Shown: positions 35,433 to 44,209, counted from the stretch's first letter. The stretch is 64,000 bases of DNA from Clostridiales bacterium (GCA_019419995.1 JAHZHZ010000006.1:54300-118299); one strand, 5' to 3'. Made by a program: numbers and translations. The notes: generated by a model from the letters alone, not told the origin.

Positions 35433-36098
35433 TCAGTCATTCGCCACTGCCATGGAAATTTCCATTGATTCGTTGACTGTCAGATCCAACGCATAGTTCT
35501 CCGCAGCGGCATCCTCCGGATTCCATGGATTGCCGTACAGGAAGCGCAACTGCGTGGCACCCGGCTGCTCCACGGAAAAAACGAAGCGGGCATCCCCCTC
35601 CGTAGAGTCGTCAGCGGGCACAAATTCCTGACTGGTCAACTGCACCATGTCATTTTCTTCGCTGATGTAGCTCCATTCTAAACCGCTGGCCGCATCTGCA
35701 GGCAAAATGACCTCCACGGTGTGATCATCGGAGTAGCGCCTGGCCCAACGTACGGAAACGTCGCCATTGTGCGCCACCACAGTGCAAAGCACCGTCTGAC
35801 TAGGCAGGCTCAGGCCGTCACTGAGCCCATAGTTAAAGGCAATATCCGCCTTTCCGGCGCCGAGCACTTCAAAAATAAATTCAAATTCGCCGCCTGTCCC
35901 ACCAACGGATTCCACATAACTCTGGGATGGCACACCCAGCACACCATTTTCCTCATAGCCACAGCTCCACTCATAGCCCTGAGCTGGATCTCCCCAAAAG
36001 TGAAAATACAAAGGCAAATAGCTCACCATGGGACTTTCTGCCCACGCACAGCTGCACACCAGCACCAGCAGCATGACGAGGCTTAAAAATTTTTTCAT
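35433..36098 (-). CDS. Secreted protein with two chagasin-like (I42) inhibitor domains
   Basis: 221 residues with a signal peptide (about 1-20; LVLVCSCAWAE). Two repeats of about 95 residues follow. Each has the chagasin pattern of a GxxW turn (QGYEWSCGYEE; SGLEWSYISEE), a short acidic loop and an F-x-F-x-V-x-x-x-G strand pair. The second ends LRFLYGNPWNPEDA...YALDLTV, which matches the RPW loop region of chagasin. Such proteins inhibit papain-like cysteine proteases. It starts 8 bases after the UPF0303 gene. No cysteine protease gene is adjacent, so the target is unknown. Confidence 0.7.
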   Translation of the reverse strand: MKKFLSLVMLLVLVCSCAWAESPMVSYLPLYFHFWGDPAQGYEWSCGYEENGVLGVPSQSYVESVGGTGGEFEFIFEVLGAGKADIAFNYGLSDGLSLPSQTVLCTVVAHNGDVSVRWARRYSDDHTVEVILPADAASGLEWSYISEENDMVQLTSQEFVPADDSTEGDARFVFSVEQPGATQLRFLYGNPWNPEDAAAENYALDLTVNESMEISMAVAND

Positions 36099-36106
36099 GG
36101 TGCACC

Positions 36107-36607
36107 TCAATTCGCCACAGAACCCACTGGAATATTGAGCAATTCCGAAAGGGCATCCACAATAAGCTGATGATCGCATTGATGCGCCATACCCGAAGCC
36201 AGCACATAACCCAGCACACGTCCCTGGGCGTTCTTCAGCGGAAAACAGCCGCCACACAGGGCATAATTGTTCGTATTTTCAAATTCAGGTTCCATGGCAC
36301 GCAGGCCTTCGGCCACTTCCACCAGCGCACGAATGGAACTAACACCCGTCAGGCGGCAGGTGTTGAGCTTTTTGTCCATCCACCAGTCGTTATACATACT
36401 GGTACCCTCCATCAGATGAGAGAGGGTGAGCTGGCCCCCGGTAACAACCCGCAGAGCAATGGGTTTTTGATATTTCTCATGGGCCAAACGAATCATGATG
36501 CTTCCTAACTTCCACGCATCTTCCGCGCTGAGCTCCTCCACGCGAAGCTTTGCCTCCTGCTCCTCCAATATGGGCAGCCACGCTTGTTCATACGCGTCAA
36601 ATTTCAC
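36107..36607 (-). CDS. UPF0303/heme-degrading-domain family protein
   Basis: 166 residues of the DUF336 (HbpS/GlcG-like) fold. The pattern AWKLGSIMIRLAHEK, MYNDWWMDKKLNTC, YALCGGCFPLKNAQGRVLGYVLASGMAHQCDHQLIVDAL fits the UPF0303 family. Relatives bind heme or cobalamin or have unknown roles. It has no signal peptide. It forms a two-gene unit with the chagasin-like gene downstream. Confidence 0.8.
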   Translation of the reverse strand: MKFDAYEQAWLPILEEQEAKLRVEELSAEDAWKLGSIMIRLAHEKYQKPIALRVVTGGQLTLSHLMEGTSMYNDWWMDKKLNTCRLTGVSSIRALVEVAEGLRAMEPEFENTNNYALCGGCFPLKNAQGRVLGYVLASGMAHQCDHQLIVDALSELLNIPVGSVAN

Positions 36608-36718
36608 TTGTAACAGCCTCCTCTGCCGCTTCCATTTTTTTGCAGATTTTCATTCATTTTATCATATTTTGCCCACCGCTACAAGGGAGCCATGCAGCAA
36701 ACTCGGAAACAGAGGAAA

Positions 36719-38053
36719 TTAATCCTCCGCGCCGCTGGGAGCAGGGCTAATCCGGCTAACCAGAGCCGTTTCCACTTGATGTTCGCGGATTTGGGTCACC
36801 TTAATCATCAATCCTGCTGTCTCCACATCTACGCTGGCACCGTCCTGAGGGATAAAATCCAGGGCACCAAAAACCAAACCGTTAAAGGTATCATATTCCT
36901 CACAGGGAAGTTCCACCCCCAGTGCAGCTGCAACTTCTTCCAACGGCGCATCTCCGTGAATTTTCCAAGTATTGGAGTCAATAGTCTCAATCAACGCTCC
37001 CTTATCCTCCACGCACTCATCATCTCCCAGATCGCCCACCAGCTGTTCTACCAGATCATTGATGGTAACGATACCGGTCATGCCCCCATATTCGTCCAGC
37101 ACCACCGCCAGCGTATTGCGGCTGCGCTTCATGTTGCGGAACAGCACGTCGGCCTTGACGCTTTCAGGCACAAAATAGGCACTCTTCACTGCCGAGTGCA
37201 TCACTGATTCCCGGCTCTTATCCTCCAGGCGGAAGTAATCTTTGGCGTTGAGAATACCCACAATGTTATCCGCAGTCTCATCACAAATCGGATACAGGGT
37301 ATGGCGGCTGTTGTGAATGGTTTCCTTCCATTCCTCCATGCTCTCCTCCATCCACAACAGGCACACCTCAGTGCGGTGAGTGGCAATGTCTCCTGCGGTC
37401 AAATCGTCAAATTCAAAGACGTTTTGAATAAATTCCTTTTCTTCATGATCTATGGCGCCCTTTTCGCTGCCTACGTCCACCATCATCCTGATCTCCTCTT
37501 CACTGACGGCATCATCTTCCGCATCCGGATCAATGCCCAGCAGCCGGAGGATGGCGTTGGTGGAGACAGTGAGCAGCCACACGATGGGAGCAAACAGCCG
37601 TGAAATTCCGGTAATGAGCGAAGACATTCCCAAGGCCAATGCCTCGGCCTTGCGCATGGCCACGCGCTTGGGCACTAATTCGCCAAAGATCAACGTAAAG
37701 TATGATAAAATCAGAGTAATGATGATTACCGCTGCGGCATCCAACGTGGCGGCAGGCACTTTTACGCCTAGTCCAATCACCCAGTCCACCAGACGATCGG
37801 AAAAGTTCTCTGCTGCAAAGGCACTGCCCAGAAATCCTGAGAGCGTTATGGCTACCTGAATGGTCGCCAAAAAGCGCGCTGGCTGGCTGGTGAGCCGTGC
37901 CAGGCGCAAGGCGCGCTTGTCTCCCTGGGACACCAACTTCGCCAAGCGGTTGTCGTTGACAGAGATTACCGCAATCTCCGCACAGGCAAATACGGCATTA
38001 AGAGCAATAAGAAATACTTGTAACAATACCATGAGCAAAATAGAATTTTCCAA
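36719..38053 (-). CDS. CNNM/CorC (HlyC) family transporter or regulator
   Basis: 444 residues with an N-terminal CNNM (DUF21) membrane domain (about 1-175), a CBS pair (about 205-335) and a C-terminal CorC_HlyC domain (about 350-430; WKIHGDAPLEEVAAALGVEL). SYFTLIFGELVPKRVAMRKAE is the conserved stretch of the membrane domain. The family is linked to Mg2+ or Co2+ transport and resistance. Translation starts at TTG 38053, with AGGAGG 7 bases upstream. A long structured leader precedes it. Confidence 0.9.
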   Translation of the reverse strand: MENSILLMVLLQVFLIALNAVFACAEIAVISVNDNRLAKLVSQGDKRALRLARLTSQPARFLATIQVAITLSGFLGSAFAAENFSDRLVDWVIGLGVKVPAATLDAAAVIIITLILSYFTLIFGELVPKRVAMRKAEALALGMSSLITGISRLFAPIVWLLTVSTNAILRLLGIDPDAEDDAVSEEEIRMMVDVGSEKGAIDHEEKEFIQNVFEFDDLTAGDIATHRTEVCLLWMEESMEEWKETIHNSRHTLYPICDETADNIVGILNAKDYFRLEDKSRESVMHSAVKSAYFVPESVKADVLFRNMKRSRNTLAVVLDEYGGMTGIVTINDLVEQLVGDLGDDECVEDKGALIETIDSNTWKIHGDAPLEEVAAALGVELPCEEYDTFNGLVFGALDFIPQDGASVDVETAGLMIKVTQIREHQVETALVSRISPAPSGAED

Positions 38054-38094
38054 TTGATTTCCTCCTCAAGCAAATACCTCTTTTTCTGAAAAGC

Positions 38095-38146
38095 AAAGAG
38101 ACACAGCCTGCTGTTTCACTCTCGTAAACAGAGGCTATGTCCCTTT
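38095..38146 (-). promoter_or_regulatory. Large hairpin with U-rich end in the CNNM gene leader (possible attenuator)
   Basis: On the minus strand AAAGGGACATAGCC pairs with GGCTGTGTCTCTTT with few mismatches, around an inner CTGTTT/AAACAG stem. CTTTGCTTTTC follows. It resembles an intrinsic terminator placed 42 bases before the start codon. About 150 bases of leader lie upstream. I could not match it to the M-box or yybP-ykoY riboswitches. Confidence 0.5.
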
Positions 38147-38336
38147 CGATTCAAAATATGGCACAACGGAGGTTTCTGTCCGGTTCTACTGTCGCTGTCG
38201 TCCATGTTATTTTAAGCGTCCCATCCAGTTTAAATTATTCTTCACATAATATCCTGCCAAAAATAACAGGATCTGTCAACGAAAAAAGTGTTAATTTTTA
38301 ACATAAGGGGGCGGGCTCGCCCGCTGCCCATTCTAA

Positions 38337-39452
38337 TTACACGTCCAGATCAAATTCGTCGATATCCTCGTCTTCTTCCTCGGGAAGGGCGATCGGCTCA
38401 ACAGAAGCCTCAGCCGCAGATTTGGTAAAACTCTCGCGGACAATTTTTTCCAGTTCCGAGAACATTTCGGGATGATCCATGAGGTACTTGCGAGCATTAT
38501 CCCGACCCTGGCCAATGCGCTCACCATTATAAGAATAGTAGGCACCTGCCTTTTTGATCAGATCCCGCTCTACTGCCAGATCAAGTAATTCACCGGAGGA
38601 AGAGATACCCTCGCCATAGAGGATATCCACAATACAGCTCTTAAACGGCGGCGCCACCTTGTTCTTGACCACCTTGATCTTGGTGCGGTTGCCAATGATT
38701 TCGCTGCCCTCCTTGATGGCCTCACCCTTCCGGATGTCCAGACGCACAGAAGCATAGAATTTCAGAGCCTTGCCACCGGTAGTGGTCTCCGGATTGCCGT
38801 ACACCACGCCCACCTTTTCACGCAGCTGATTGATGAAGATAGCCACTGCATTGGTCTTGGAAATTACACCCGCCAGTTTTCGCAGCGCCTGCGACATCAG
38901 CCGTGCCTGTAGACCCACGTGACTGTCGCCCATGTCACCCTCAATCTCTGCCTTAGGCACCAGCGCCGCCACCGAGTCAATAACCACGATGTCTATGGCA
39001 CCCGATCGCACCAAAGCCTCACAAATGTCCAGCGCCTGCTCACCGTTGTCGGGCTGAGCTACATATAACTCATCAATATCCACGCCCAGATGTTCCGCAT
39101 ACACCGGATCCAATGCGTGTTCTGCATCGATGAAAGCGGCCGTTCCACCCATCTTCTGGGCTTCTGCCACACAGTGCAGCGCCACGGTAGTTTTACCCGA
39201 TGATTCCGGGCCGTAAATCTCCACGATGCGCCCCCGGGGCAAACCACCTACGCCCAGGGCAAAGTCCAGCTGCAAAGAGCCCGTGGGAATAACCTCCACC
39301 TGCATCTTTTCCGCTGCGTCGCCCAAGCGCATTACGCTACCCTTGCCAAAGTCCTTTTCTATCTTGCCCAGCGCAATCTCCAGCGCCTTTTTCCGGTCCT
39401 CGCCGAATTTTGCCGCTGCAGGCTTCTTTTCACTCTTTTTATCTGCTGCCAT
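38337..39452 (-). CDS. recA: Recombinase A
   Basis: Strand-exchange protein and SOS co-protease, 371 residues. Walker A is GPESSGKTTVA, and FALGVGGLPRGRIVEIYG, VIDSVAALVPKAEIEGDMGD and INQLREKVGVVYGNPETTTGG are hallmark stretches. The C-terminus is acidic (EEDEDIDEFDLDV), as is usual. The ATG has a GGAGG site. A LexA-type box lies about 70 bases upstream. Confidence 0.98.
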   Translation of the reverse strand: MAADKKSEKKPAAAKFGEDRKKALEIALGKIEKDFGKGSVMRLGDAAEKMQVEVIPTGSLQLDFALGVGGLPRGRIVEIYGPESSGKTTVALHCVAEAQKMGGTAAFIDAEHALDPVYAEHLGVDIDELYVAQPDNGEQALDICEALVRSGAIDIVVIDSVAALVPKAEIEGDMGDSHVGLQARLMSQALRKLAGVISKTNAVAIFINQLREKVGVVYGNPETTTGGKALKFYASVRLDIRKGEAIKEGSEIIGNRTKIKVVKNKVAPPFKSCIVDILYGEGISSSGELLDLAVERDLIKKAGAYYSYNGERIGQGRDNARKYLMDHPEMFSELEKIVRESFTKSAAEASVEPIALPEEEDEDIDEFDLDV

Positions 39453-39490
39453 CTCTTCTATTTATCCTCCGTGGCTGAATTTCTAAATGT

Positions 39491-39534
39491 ATTATAGCAC
39501 AGTTGCGAATTCAAATCTATCGAACATATGTTTA
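39491..39534 (-). promoter_or_regulatory. recA promoter with LexA (SOS) box
   Basis: CGAACATATGTTTA (39521-39534) differs by one base from the Gram-positive LexA core GAAC-N4-GTTC. It sits just upstream of a TATAAT (39491-39496, minus strand) with a weak -35. Confidence 0.7.
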
Positions 39535-39549
39535 TTTTTTAGGCAAAGA

Positions 39550-39586
39550 AAGAGAGAGCACGGCCTTTTCTGCCGCGCTCTCCCAT
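39550..39586 (-). terminator. Terminator after the SH3b protein gene
   Basis: GAGAGC-CGGC/GCCG-GCTCTC hairpin with one bulge on each side and CTCTCTTTCTTT following on the minus strand. Confidence 0.7.
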
Positions 39587-39601
39587 TGTTATGACAAGGC
39601 T

Positions 39602-40324
39602 TTATTTAAGGGTGGTATACTTGGAAGAAACCCAACCAGTACCGCCTTCATAGCTGACCTTATACCAGGCTACGCCTCGATCATCGGTGCTACTCTGGTT
39701 GAGGTAGGTCAGGGACTTGTCTTCCTTCAGCACACCCAGTATCTTACCATACAGGTTGGGCTCACTGCGCACATTGGTCTGGCCGTCGGTGGCAATGACC
39801 TTCCGGGAAGGCAGTTCCACGGATGAAGAGGACAGTTTGGTATAGCGGGAGGAAACCCAGCCCTTGACACCATCATAACTGATGCGGTACCAGGTAACGC
39901 CACGCTCGTCCACATGGCTTTCATTCAGATAGGTACCTGAAGCACCCTTGGGCAATACGTCCAGCTTTTCGGCATTGAGATTGCCAGCGGTGCGGATATA
40001 GGTCTGGCCACTGGTGGCAGTAACTTTCTGATCATAGTTTTTCACGCTGGAATATCTGGAAGAGATCCAGCCCGTGGTGTTGGAATTATACTGAACCCTG
40101 TACCAAGTCACGCCTCGGCTGTCGTTTTTGCTCTCATTGAGATAGGTCAATCGGGTGCCATCGCTGACCACACCCAGGGAACGATAATCCGTGCCCGCGC
40201 CAGTGCGCACATGCACGTTGCCAGAAGCCTGCACATAGGCACTCTCCGCCAGTGCCGCGCCGGTTGCTGCCAGCAGCGCCGCGATCACTGCCAGCAAAAG
40301 AATTTTTCTCAAAATCATCTTCAT
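39602..40324 (-). CDS. Secreted protein of three SH3b domains
   Basis: 240 residues: a signal peptide (about 1-26, TGAALAE) and three SH3b repeats of about 65 residues, each with VRTGAG/IRTAGN/VRSEPN and RGVxWYRVxYxGxxGWVSSRY. It probably binds peptidoglycan. No catalytic domain is present. GGGAGG lies 9 bases before the ATG. It follows the glycerol-1-phosphate dehydrogenase gene after 48 bases. Confidence 0.88.
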   Translation of the reverse strand: MKMILRKILLLAVIAALLAATGAALAESAYVQASGNVHVRTGAGTDYRSLGVVSDGTRLTYLNESKNDSRGVTWYRVQYNSNTTGWISSRYSSVKNYDQKVTATSGQTYIRTAGNLNAEKLDVLPKGASGTYLNESHVDERGVTWYRISYDGVKGWVSSRYTKLSSSSVELPSRKVIATDGQTNVRSEPNLYGKILGVLKEDKSLTYLNQSSTDDRGVAWYKVSYEGGTGWVSSKYTTLK

Positions 40325-40372
40325 TTCTCTGTTCCTCCCTCAAATAATTCGATCAGCCTGCGCCGGAGCGCC

Positions 40373-41734
40373 TCAGTTCTTCAGGCTTTGCCGCAGATAA
40401 TCTGCTGCCTCGCCTTCCAACCCCATGTCCCATAAAAAGGAACACGAAAGATACTTGTCCCTGATATCCCGTGCTCCCAGATAGGCGTTGACCACATCAT
40501 CATCGCAAATTCCTAGCTCCTGGGGCTCCATGGGCATGCCGGTACCCTTCATCAGCTGATACAGCTTTTCATATTCCGGCAGTTCCTCATCTATGATTTT
40601 AAGAACCTCATCCCACCGTTCGCACAGCACGTCGATGCGCGCCATCAGGCGCTGAGGATCGTTCTTGTGCACTTTCCCCTCAATGCGGATGATTTCATCA
40701 GCGGTCTTACCAAAGATGCGGCGCACCTGTGCTTCCCACTTGCCCTCGTCGAAGGCACGGGCATGAGCAAGCATGCGTTCCCGGTTGGGCTTCTGTCGCT
40801 TGATAAACTCATACAGCCGCAGAGACAACACCGTGCCCACTCCCACCTGTATGCCGTGGAGATCATAAGGCAGCCCCCGCTCCAGAGCCATCATTTCCCA
40901 CATGTGAGAAAAATAATGTTCTATGCCACTGGCAGGACGGGAACAACCTGCATATGCCATACCCAAGCCGGCAGCTACCAACCCTTCTGCCACGGTGAGC
41001 ACCGCATCCGGATCCCGGGCCATAAGCCGATCCACGTTGGCCGTGATCTTCTTCAGCGCACCGCGCATCATCTGGGCCACGGCCTCGCAATAGTACTCGC
41101 CCGTTACCACATGAGCGATGCGCCATTCGCACACAGCCACATACTTAGCCACCATGTCCCCGAACCCGGCCCATAGCATGCGCATGGGCGCCTGTGCCAA
41201 AATTTCCGCGTCCAAAAGGATCCCCTGGGGACACTGATTATTTAAAGAAACCTTTACGTGATCCAGTTCCATGGAGGAAGTGGCAGAGGCAAAGCCGTCC
41301 ATGGACGGAGCAGTGCCCACAATGGCATTGGGCCTACCCGTCTTAAAACCTACTTCCTTGCAGGTGTCGTTAATGACACCCGAACCTACGCCCAGTATCA
41401 GATCACAGCCAGTATCCAGACGCATAATCACATTGCCAATGGTATATTCATCCGGTGCAGGTTTATCCTCCGGCAGCACGTAGAGGGTATAGGGCACGCG
41501 GGCAGCATCCAGAATTTTGCACACACGCTCACCCGCAGCGGCATAGGTACTCTGGTCGCACAGCACGAAAGGCTTCTTCGCTCCCAATGCCGCCACCATT
41601 TCCGGCACGCAGTTCAATACGCCCTTTCCAGTCTTTAAATAGCGGATCTGGACACCGTGATGGCGGCCACAGCTGCATTCATAGCCCTCCGGGCGCAGCA
41701 GTTCCCCGAGGGACATACAATCAAAATCGGGCAT
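40373..41734 (-). CDS. sn-glycerol-1-phosphate dehydrogenase (AraM/EgsA type)
   Basis: 453-residue enzyme that reduces dihydroxyacetone phosphate to sn-glycerol 1-phosphate, the stereoisomer used in archaeal lipids and in heptaprenyl-glycerol phosphate of some Bacilli. GVGSGVINDTCKEVGFKTGRPNAIVGTAPSMDGF-type sequence gives the NAD(P) and metal sites. GIEHYFSHMWEM supplies metal-binding His residues. The length is somewhat above the usual 400, with an extra C-terminal helical part. A TATAAT lies 30 bases upstream with a fair -35. Confidence 0.88.
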   Translation of the reverse strand: MPDFDCMSLGELLRPEGYECSCGRHHGVQIRYLKTGKGVLNCVPEMVAALGAKKPFVLCDQSTYAAAGERVCKILDAARVPYTLYVLPEDKPAPDEYTIGNVIMRLDTGCDLILGVGSGVINDTCKEVGFKTGRPNAIVGTAPSMDGFASATSSMELDHVKVSLNNQCPQGILLDAEILAQAPMRMLWAGFGDMVAKYVAVCEWRIAHVVTGEYYCEAVAQMMRGALKKITANVDRLMARDPDAVLTVAEGLVAAGLGMAYAGCSRPASGIEHYFSHMWEMMALERGLPYDLHGIQVGVGTVLSLRLYEFIKRQKPNRERMLAHARAFDEGKWEAQVRRIFGKTADEIIRIEGKVHKNDPQRLMARIDVLCERWDEVLKIIDEELPEYEKLYQLMKGTGMPMEPQELGICDDDVVNAYLGARDIRDKYLSCSFLWDMGLEGEAADYLRQSLKN

Positions 41735-41831
41735 AGAGATCTCCTCCTGATGGCAATCGTTTCATTGCTCCTTCATTATAGCATACAAAAGCTGGAAATG
41801 TGTACATTTGTGCTAAAAAAACTGCTCTTTT

Positions 41832-41870
41832 CAATAAAATCCCGCGGGGTTCCTGGGAAACGCCGCGGGT
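41832..41870 (-). terminator. Terminator after alaS
   Basis: CCCGCGG...CCGCGGG stem extended by GTTTCC/GGAAC, followed on the minus strand by ATTTTATT. Confidence 0.85.
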
Positions 41871-41883
41871 ACTGAAATTTGAT

Positions 41884-43848
41884 TTATTTGTCGCCAATAG
41901 TGGCCTTGATGCGGCGCACGCCTGCGGAAGAAGCTTCCTCCTTGCGGATCTTGAAGGACTTCAAGTCGCCGGTATTGCTGGCATGAGGGCCACCGCAAAT
42001 CTCCTTGGAGTAGGGCCCCATGGTGTATACCTTTACCCGTTCGCCGTACTTGGACTCAAACAGACCGATGGCGCCCTGGGCCTTGGCCTCTGCCACAGTC
42101 ATCTCCTCACAGGTAATAGGAGCCTGAGCGGCAATGTACTCATTTACCAGGCGCTCTACTTCCTGCTTTTCCTCGTCAGTCATCTTGCGACCAAAGGAAA
42201 AGTCAAAGCGCAGGCGCTCAGCAGTAATGTTGGATCCCTTCTGCGCTACCTCCGGGCCCAAGACCTTGCGCAGGGCTGCGTGCAGCAAATGGGTAGCGGT
42301 GTGCAGCTTGGCCGTCTCTTCAGAAGCATCTGCCAGGCCGCCCTTGAAGCGCTGTTCCGCGCCGGCGTGGCTGGTTTCCTGATGCTTCTTAAAGCGCTCG
42401 TGGAAGCCCTCCACATCCACACCCAGATTCTTTTCTGCCGCCATTTCACTGGTGATCTCAATGGGAAAACCGTAGGTGTCGTAGAGTTTAAAGGCACTGC
42501 GGCCATCAATGGTGGCGCACTTGGCAATCAGTGCGTCCAGCGTAGCATCGTCAATGGAACCATCCTTGACCTTTTCGATCACAGGTAGATTTTCCGGGGA
42601 TGGGGGCAATTGCTTGAGGGCAGCAGCCACCGCATCAGGGTTGGCCCGGTCAGCTTTGAGCGCTTCAAAGGCGCTCCGACGGCGCTGGAGATTGCCGTAG
42701 AGCTTTTCAAACTCCGCCATGCCCTTCTTCAGCGTGCGCTGGAAACGCTCCTCCTCCAGCTTCAACTGCTCCAGAATAAAGGCACTGTGGCGTTCCAGTT
42801 CCGGATAATTGTCCTTGTACTGATTGATAATGACCTGAGCAATTTCGCAAGTAAAGCCCTCAGGCATGCCCAGCTTCATACCATGACGCACAGCCCGGCG
42901 AATCAGGCGGCGAAGCACATAGCCCTGGTCCACGTTGGAGGGAGTCACGCCACGGTCGTCACCGATAATGAAGGTGGCAGTACGCATGTGATCGGAAATA
43001 ATGCGGATAGAGGTGGTAACTTCCTGGCTCTCCCCGTACTTCTTGCCGGAGAGTTCCTCGATCTTGCCAATGATGCCGGAGAAGATTTCAGTTTCATACA
43101 CGGTTTTAACGCCCTTGAGCACGCAATAGGTGCGCTCAAGACCCATGCCGGTATCCACGTTCTTTTGTTTCAGGGGAATAAACGTGCCATCCGCCTGCTT
43201 CTCATACTGCATAAACACGTCATTCCAGATCTCCAGATAGCGGCCACAGGAACAATCCGGGCCGCAATTGGGGCCGCATGCAGGCTTATCAGTGATCCAG
43301 AACATTTCGGTATCGGGACCACAAGGGCCGGTGACGCCCGCAGGCCCCCACCAATTGTGTTTCTTGGGCAGATAGAATAGGTTTTCTTCCTTCACGCCCT
43401 GAGCGCGCCACAAATTGGCAGCCTCCTCGTCCCGGGGGCAATCCTCATCCCCAGCGAACACGGTAAAAGCCAGTCGGTCCTTGGGCAGGCCCAGCCACTC
43501 TTCCCCCGTGAGAAATTCCCAGCTCCAAGGAATCATCTGCTCCTTGAAGTAATCGCCCAGGGACCAGTTTCCCAACATTTCAAAGAAGGTCAGGTGGCTG
43601 GGATCGCCTACGTCATCAATATCACCGGTACGAATACACTTCTGCACATCGGTGAGCCGATGTCCCATGGGGTGCTTTTCGCCCATCAGGTAGGGTACCA
43701 GCGGGTGCATACCTGCAGTGGTAAACAACACGGTGGGATCGTTCTCCGGAATGACGGATGCGCTGGGAATCACAGCGTGTCCCTTAGATTCAAAAAATTT
43801 GAGGAACAGTGCCCTCAGGTCATTGGCGGTCTTAATGTTTGCGTTCAT
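41884..43848 (-). CDS. alaS: Alanyl-tRNA synthetase, short form
   Basis: Charges tRNA-Ala. 654 residues against about 870 in most bacteria. The class II catalytic core (motif 1 near VLFTTAGMHPLVPYL; LTFFEMLGNWSLGDYF), the tRNA-recognition part and the editing domain (HTATHLLHAAL and CGGPHASNTGDLKSF) are all present. The C-terminal C-Ala (DHHA1) domain that normally follows is absent and the gene ends at a good terminator, so this is a natural short form and not a truncation by frameshift. An insertion rich in Cys (CGPNCGPDCSCG) lies near residue 200. Expression is under a T-box. Confidence 0.93.
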   Translation of the reverse strand: MNANIKTANDLRALFLKFFESKGHAVIPSASVIPENDPTVLFTTAGMHPLVPYLMGEKHPMGHRLTDVQKCIRTGDIDDVGDPSHLTFFEMLGNWSLGDYFKEQMIPWSWEFLTGEEWLGLPKDRLAFTVFAGDEDCPRDEEAANLWRAQGVKEENLFYLPKKHNWWGPAGVTGPCGPDTEMFWITDKPACGPNCGPDCSCGRYLEIWNDVFMQYEKQADGTFIPLKQKNVDTGMGLERTYCVLKGVKTVYETEIFSGIIGKIEELSGKKYGESQEVTTSIRIISDHMRTATFIIGDDRGVTPSNVDQGYVLRRLIRRAVRHGMKLGMPEGFTCEIAQVIINQYKDNYPELERHSAFILEQLKLEEERFQRTLKKGMAEFEKLYGNLQRRRSAFEALKADRANPDAVAAALKQLPPSPENLPVIEKVKDGSIDDATLDALIAKCATIDGRSAFKLYDTYGFPIEITSEMAAEKNLGVDVEGFHERFKKHQETSHAGAEQRFKGGLADASEETAKLHTATHLLHAALRKVLGPEVAQKGSNITAERLRFDFSFGRKMTDEEKQEVERLVNEYIAAQAPITCEEMTVAEAKAQGAIGLFESKYGERVKVYTMGPYSKEICGGPHASNTGDLKSFKIRKEEASSAGVRRIKATIGDK

Positions 43849-43869
43849 GCCTTAGCCTCCATGTTTTTC

Positions 43870-44128
43870 CAAAAATAGATGCATCTTTCGCACTCAAGGA
43901 CGAAAAGATGCACTTCGCGGTACCACCCTGATTGATTCTGTACTCCCCAAAGGAGCCAGAAACCCCTCATACGCCGGTAACGGGGCGAACGCCGCGCCAT
44001 TTCCTGCGCGGAGCCGGGTAAAAACCCATGGGGACGGCTGTCCGAACACCTCGCCCACCGCCTCGCACCTACCGGCGGTTCTCTGACGGCTCCGCGAACG
44101 AACTCTTTCCCCGTCTGCCTTTGAATAT
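43870..44128 (-). promoter_or_regulatory. T-box leader of alaS
   Basis: The minus-strand RNA has the T-box core GGTGGTACCGCG (43916-43927) followed by a terminator (GCATCTTTTCG/CGAAAGATGC, then TATTTTT, 43871-43912). The upstream GC-rich part can form the large stem I. Uncharged tRNA-Ala should stabilise the antiterminator and turn alaS on. I could not place the specifier codon with certainty. Confidence 0.9.
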
Positions 44129-44135
44129 CGCATTA

Positions 44136-44164
44136 ATTATAGCATTGCGACTCAAAAAAATCAA
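44136..44164 (-). promoter_or_regulatory. Sigma-A promoter of alaS
   Basis: TTGATT (44159-44164) and TATAAT (44136-44141) on the minus strand, 17 bases apart, just before the T-box. Confidence 0.8.
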
Positions 44165-44188
44165 CCCGACGCGAGAACGCGCCGGGTT
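44159..44188 (-). terminator. Terminator of the peptidoglycan-binding protein gene, overlapping the alaS promoter
   Basis: AACCCG-CGCG/CGCG-CGGGTT hairpin with a GATTTTTTT tract on the minus strand. The T run contains the alaS -35 box. Confidence 0.8.
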
Positions 44189-44209
44189 AAGAAATAAAGA
44201 GAAAAACGA

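Noticed and set aside
38054..38336. M-box or yybP-ykoY riboswitch before the CNNM gene
   Set aside because: Structured leader is present but conserved cores of these classes could not be found; kept as an unassigned leader.
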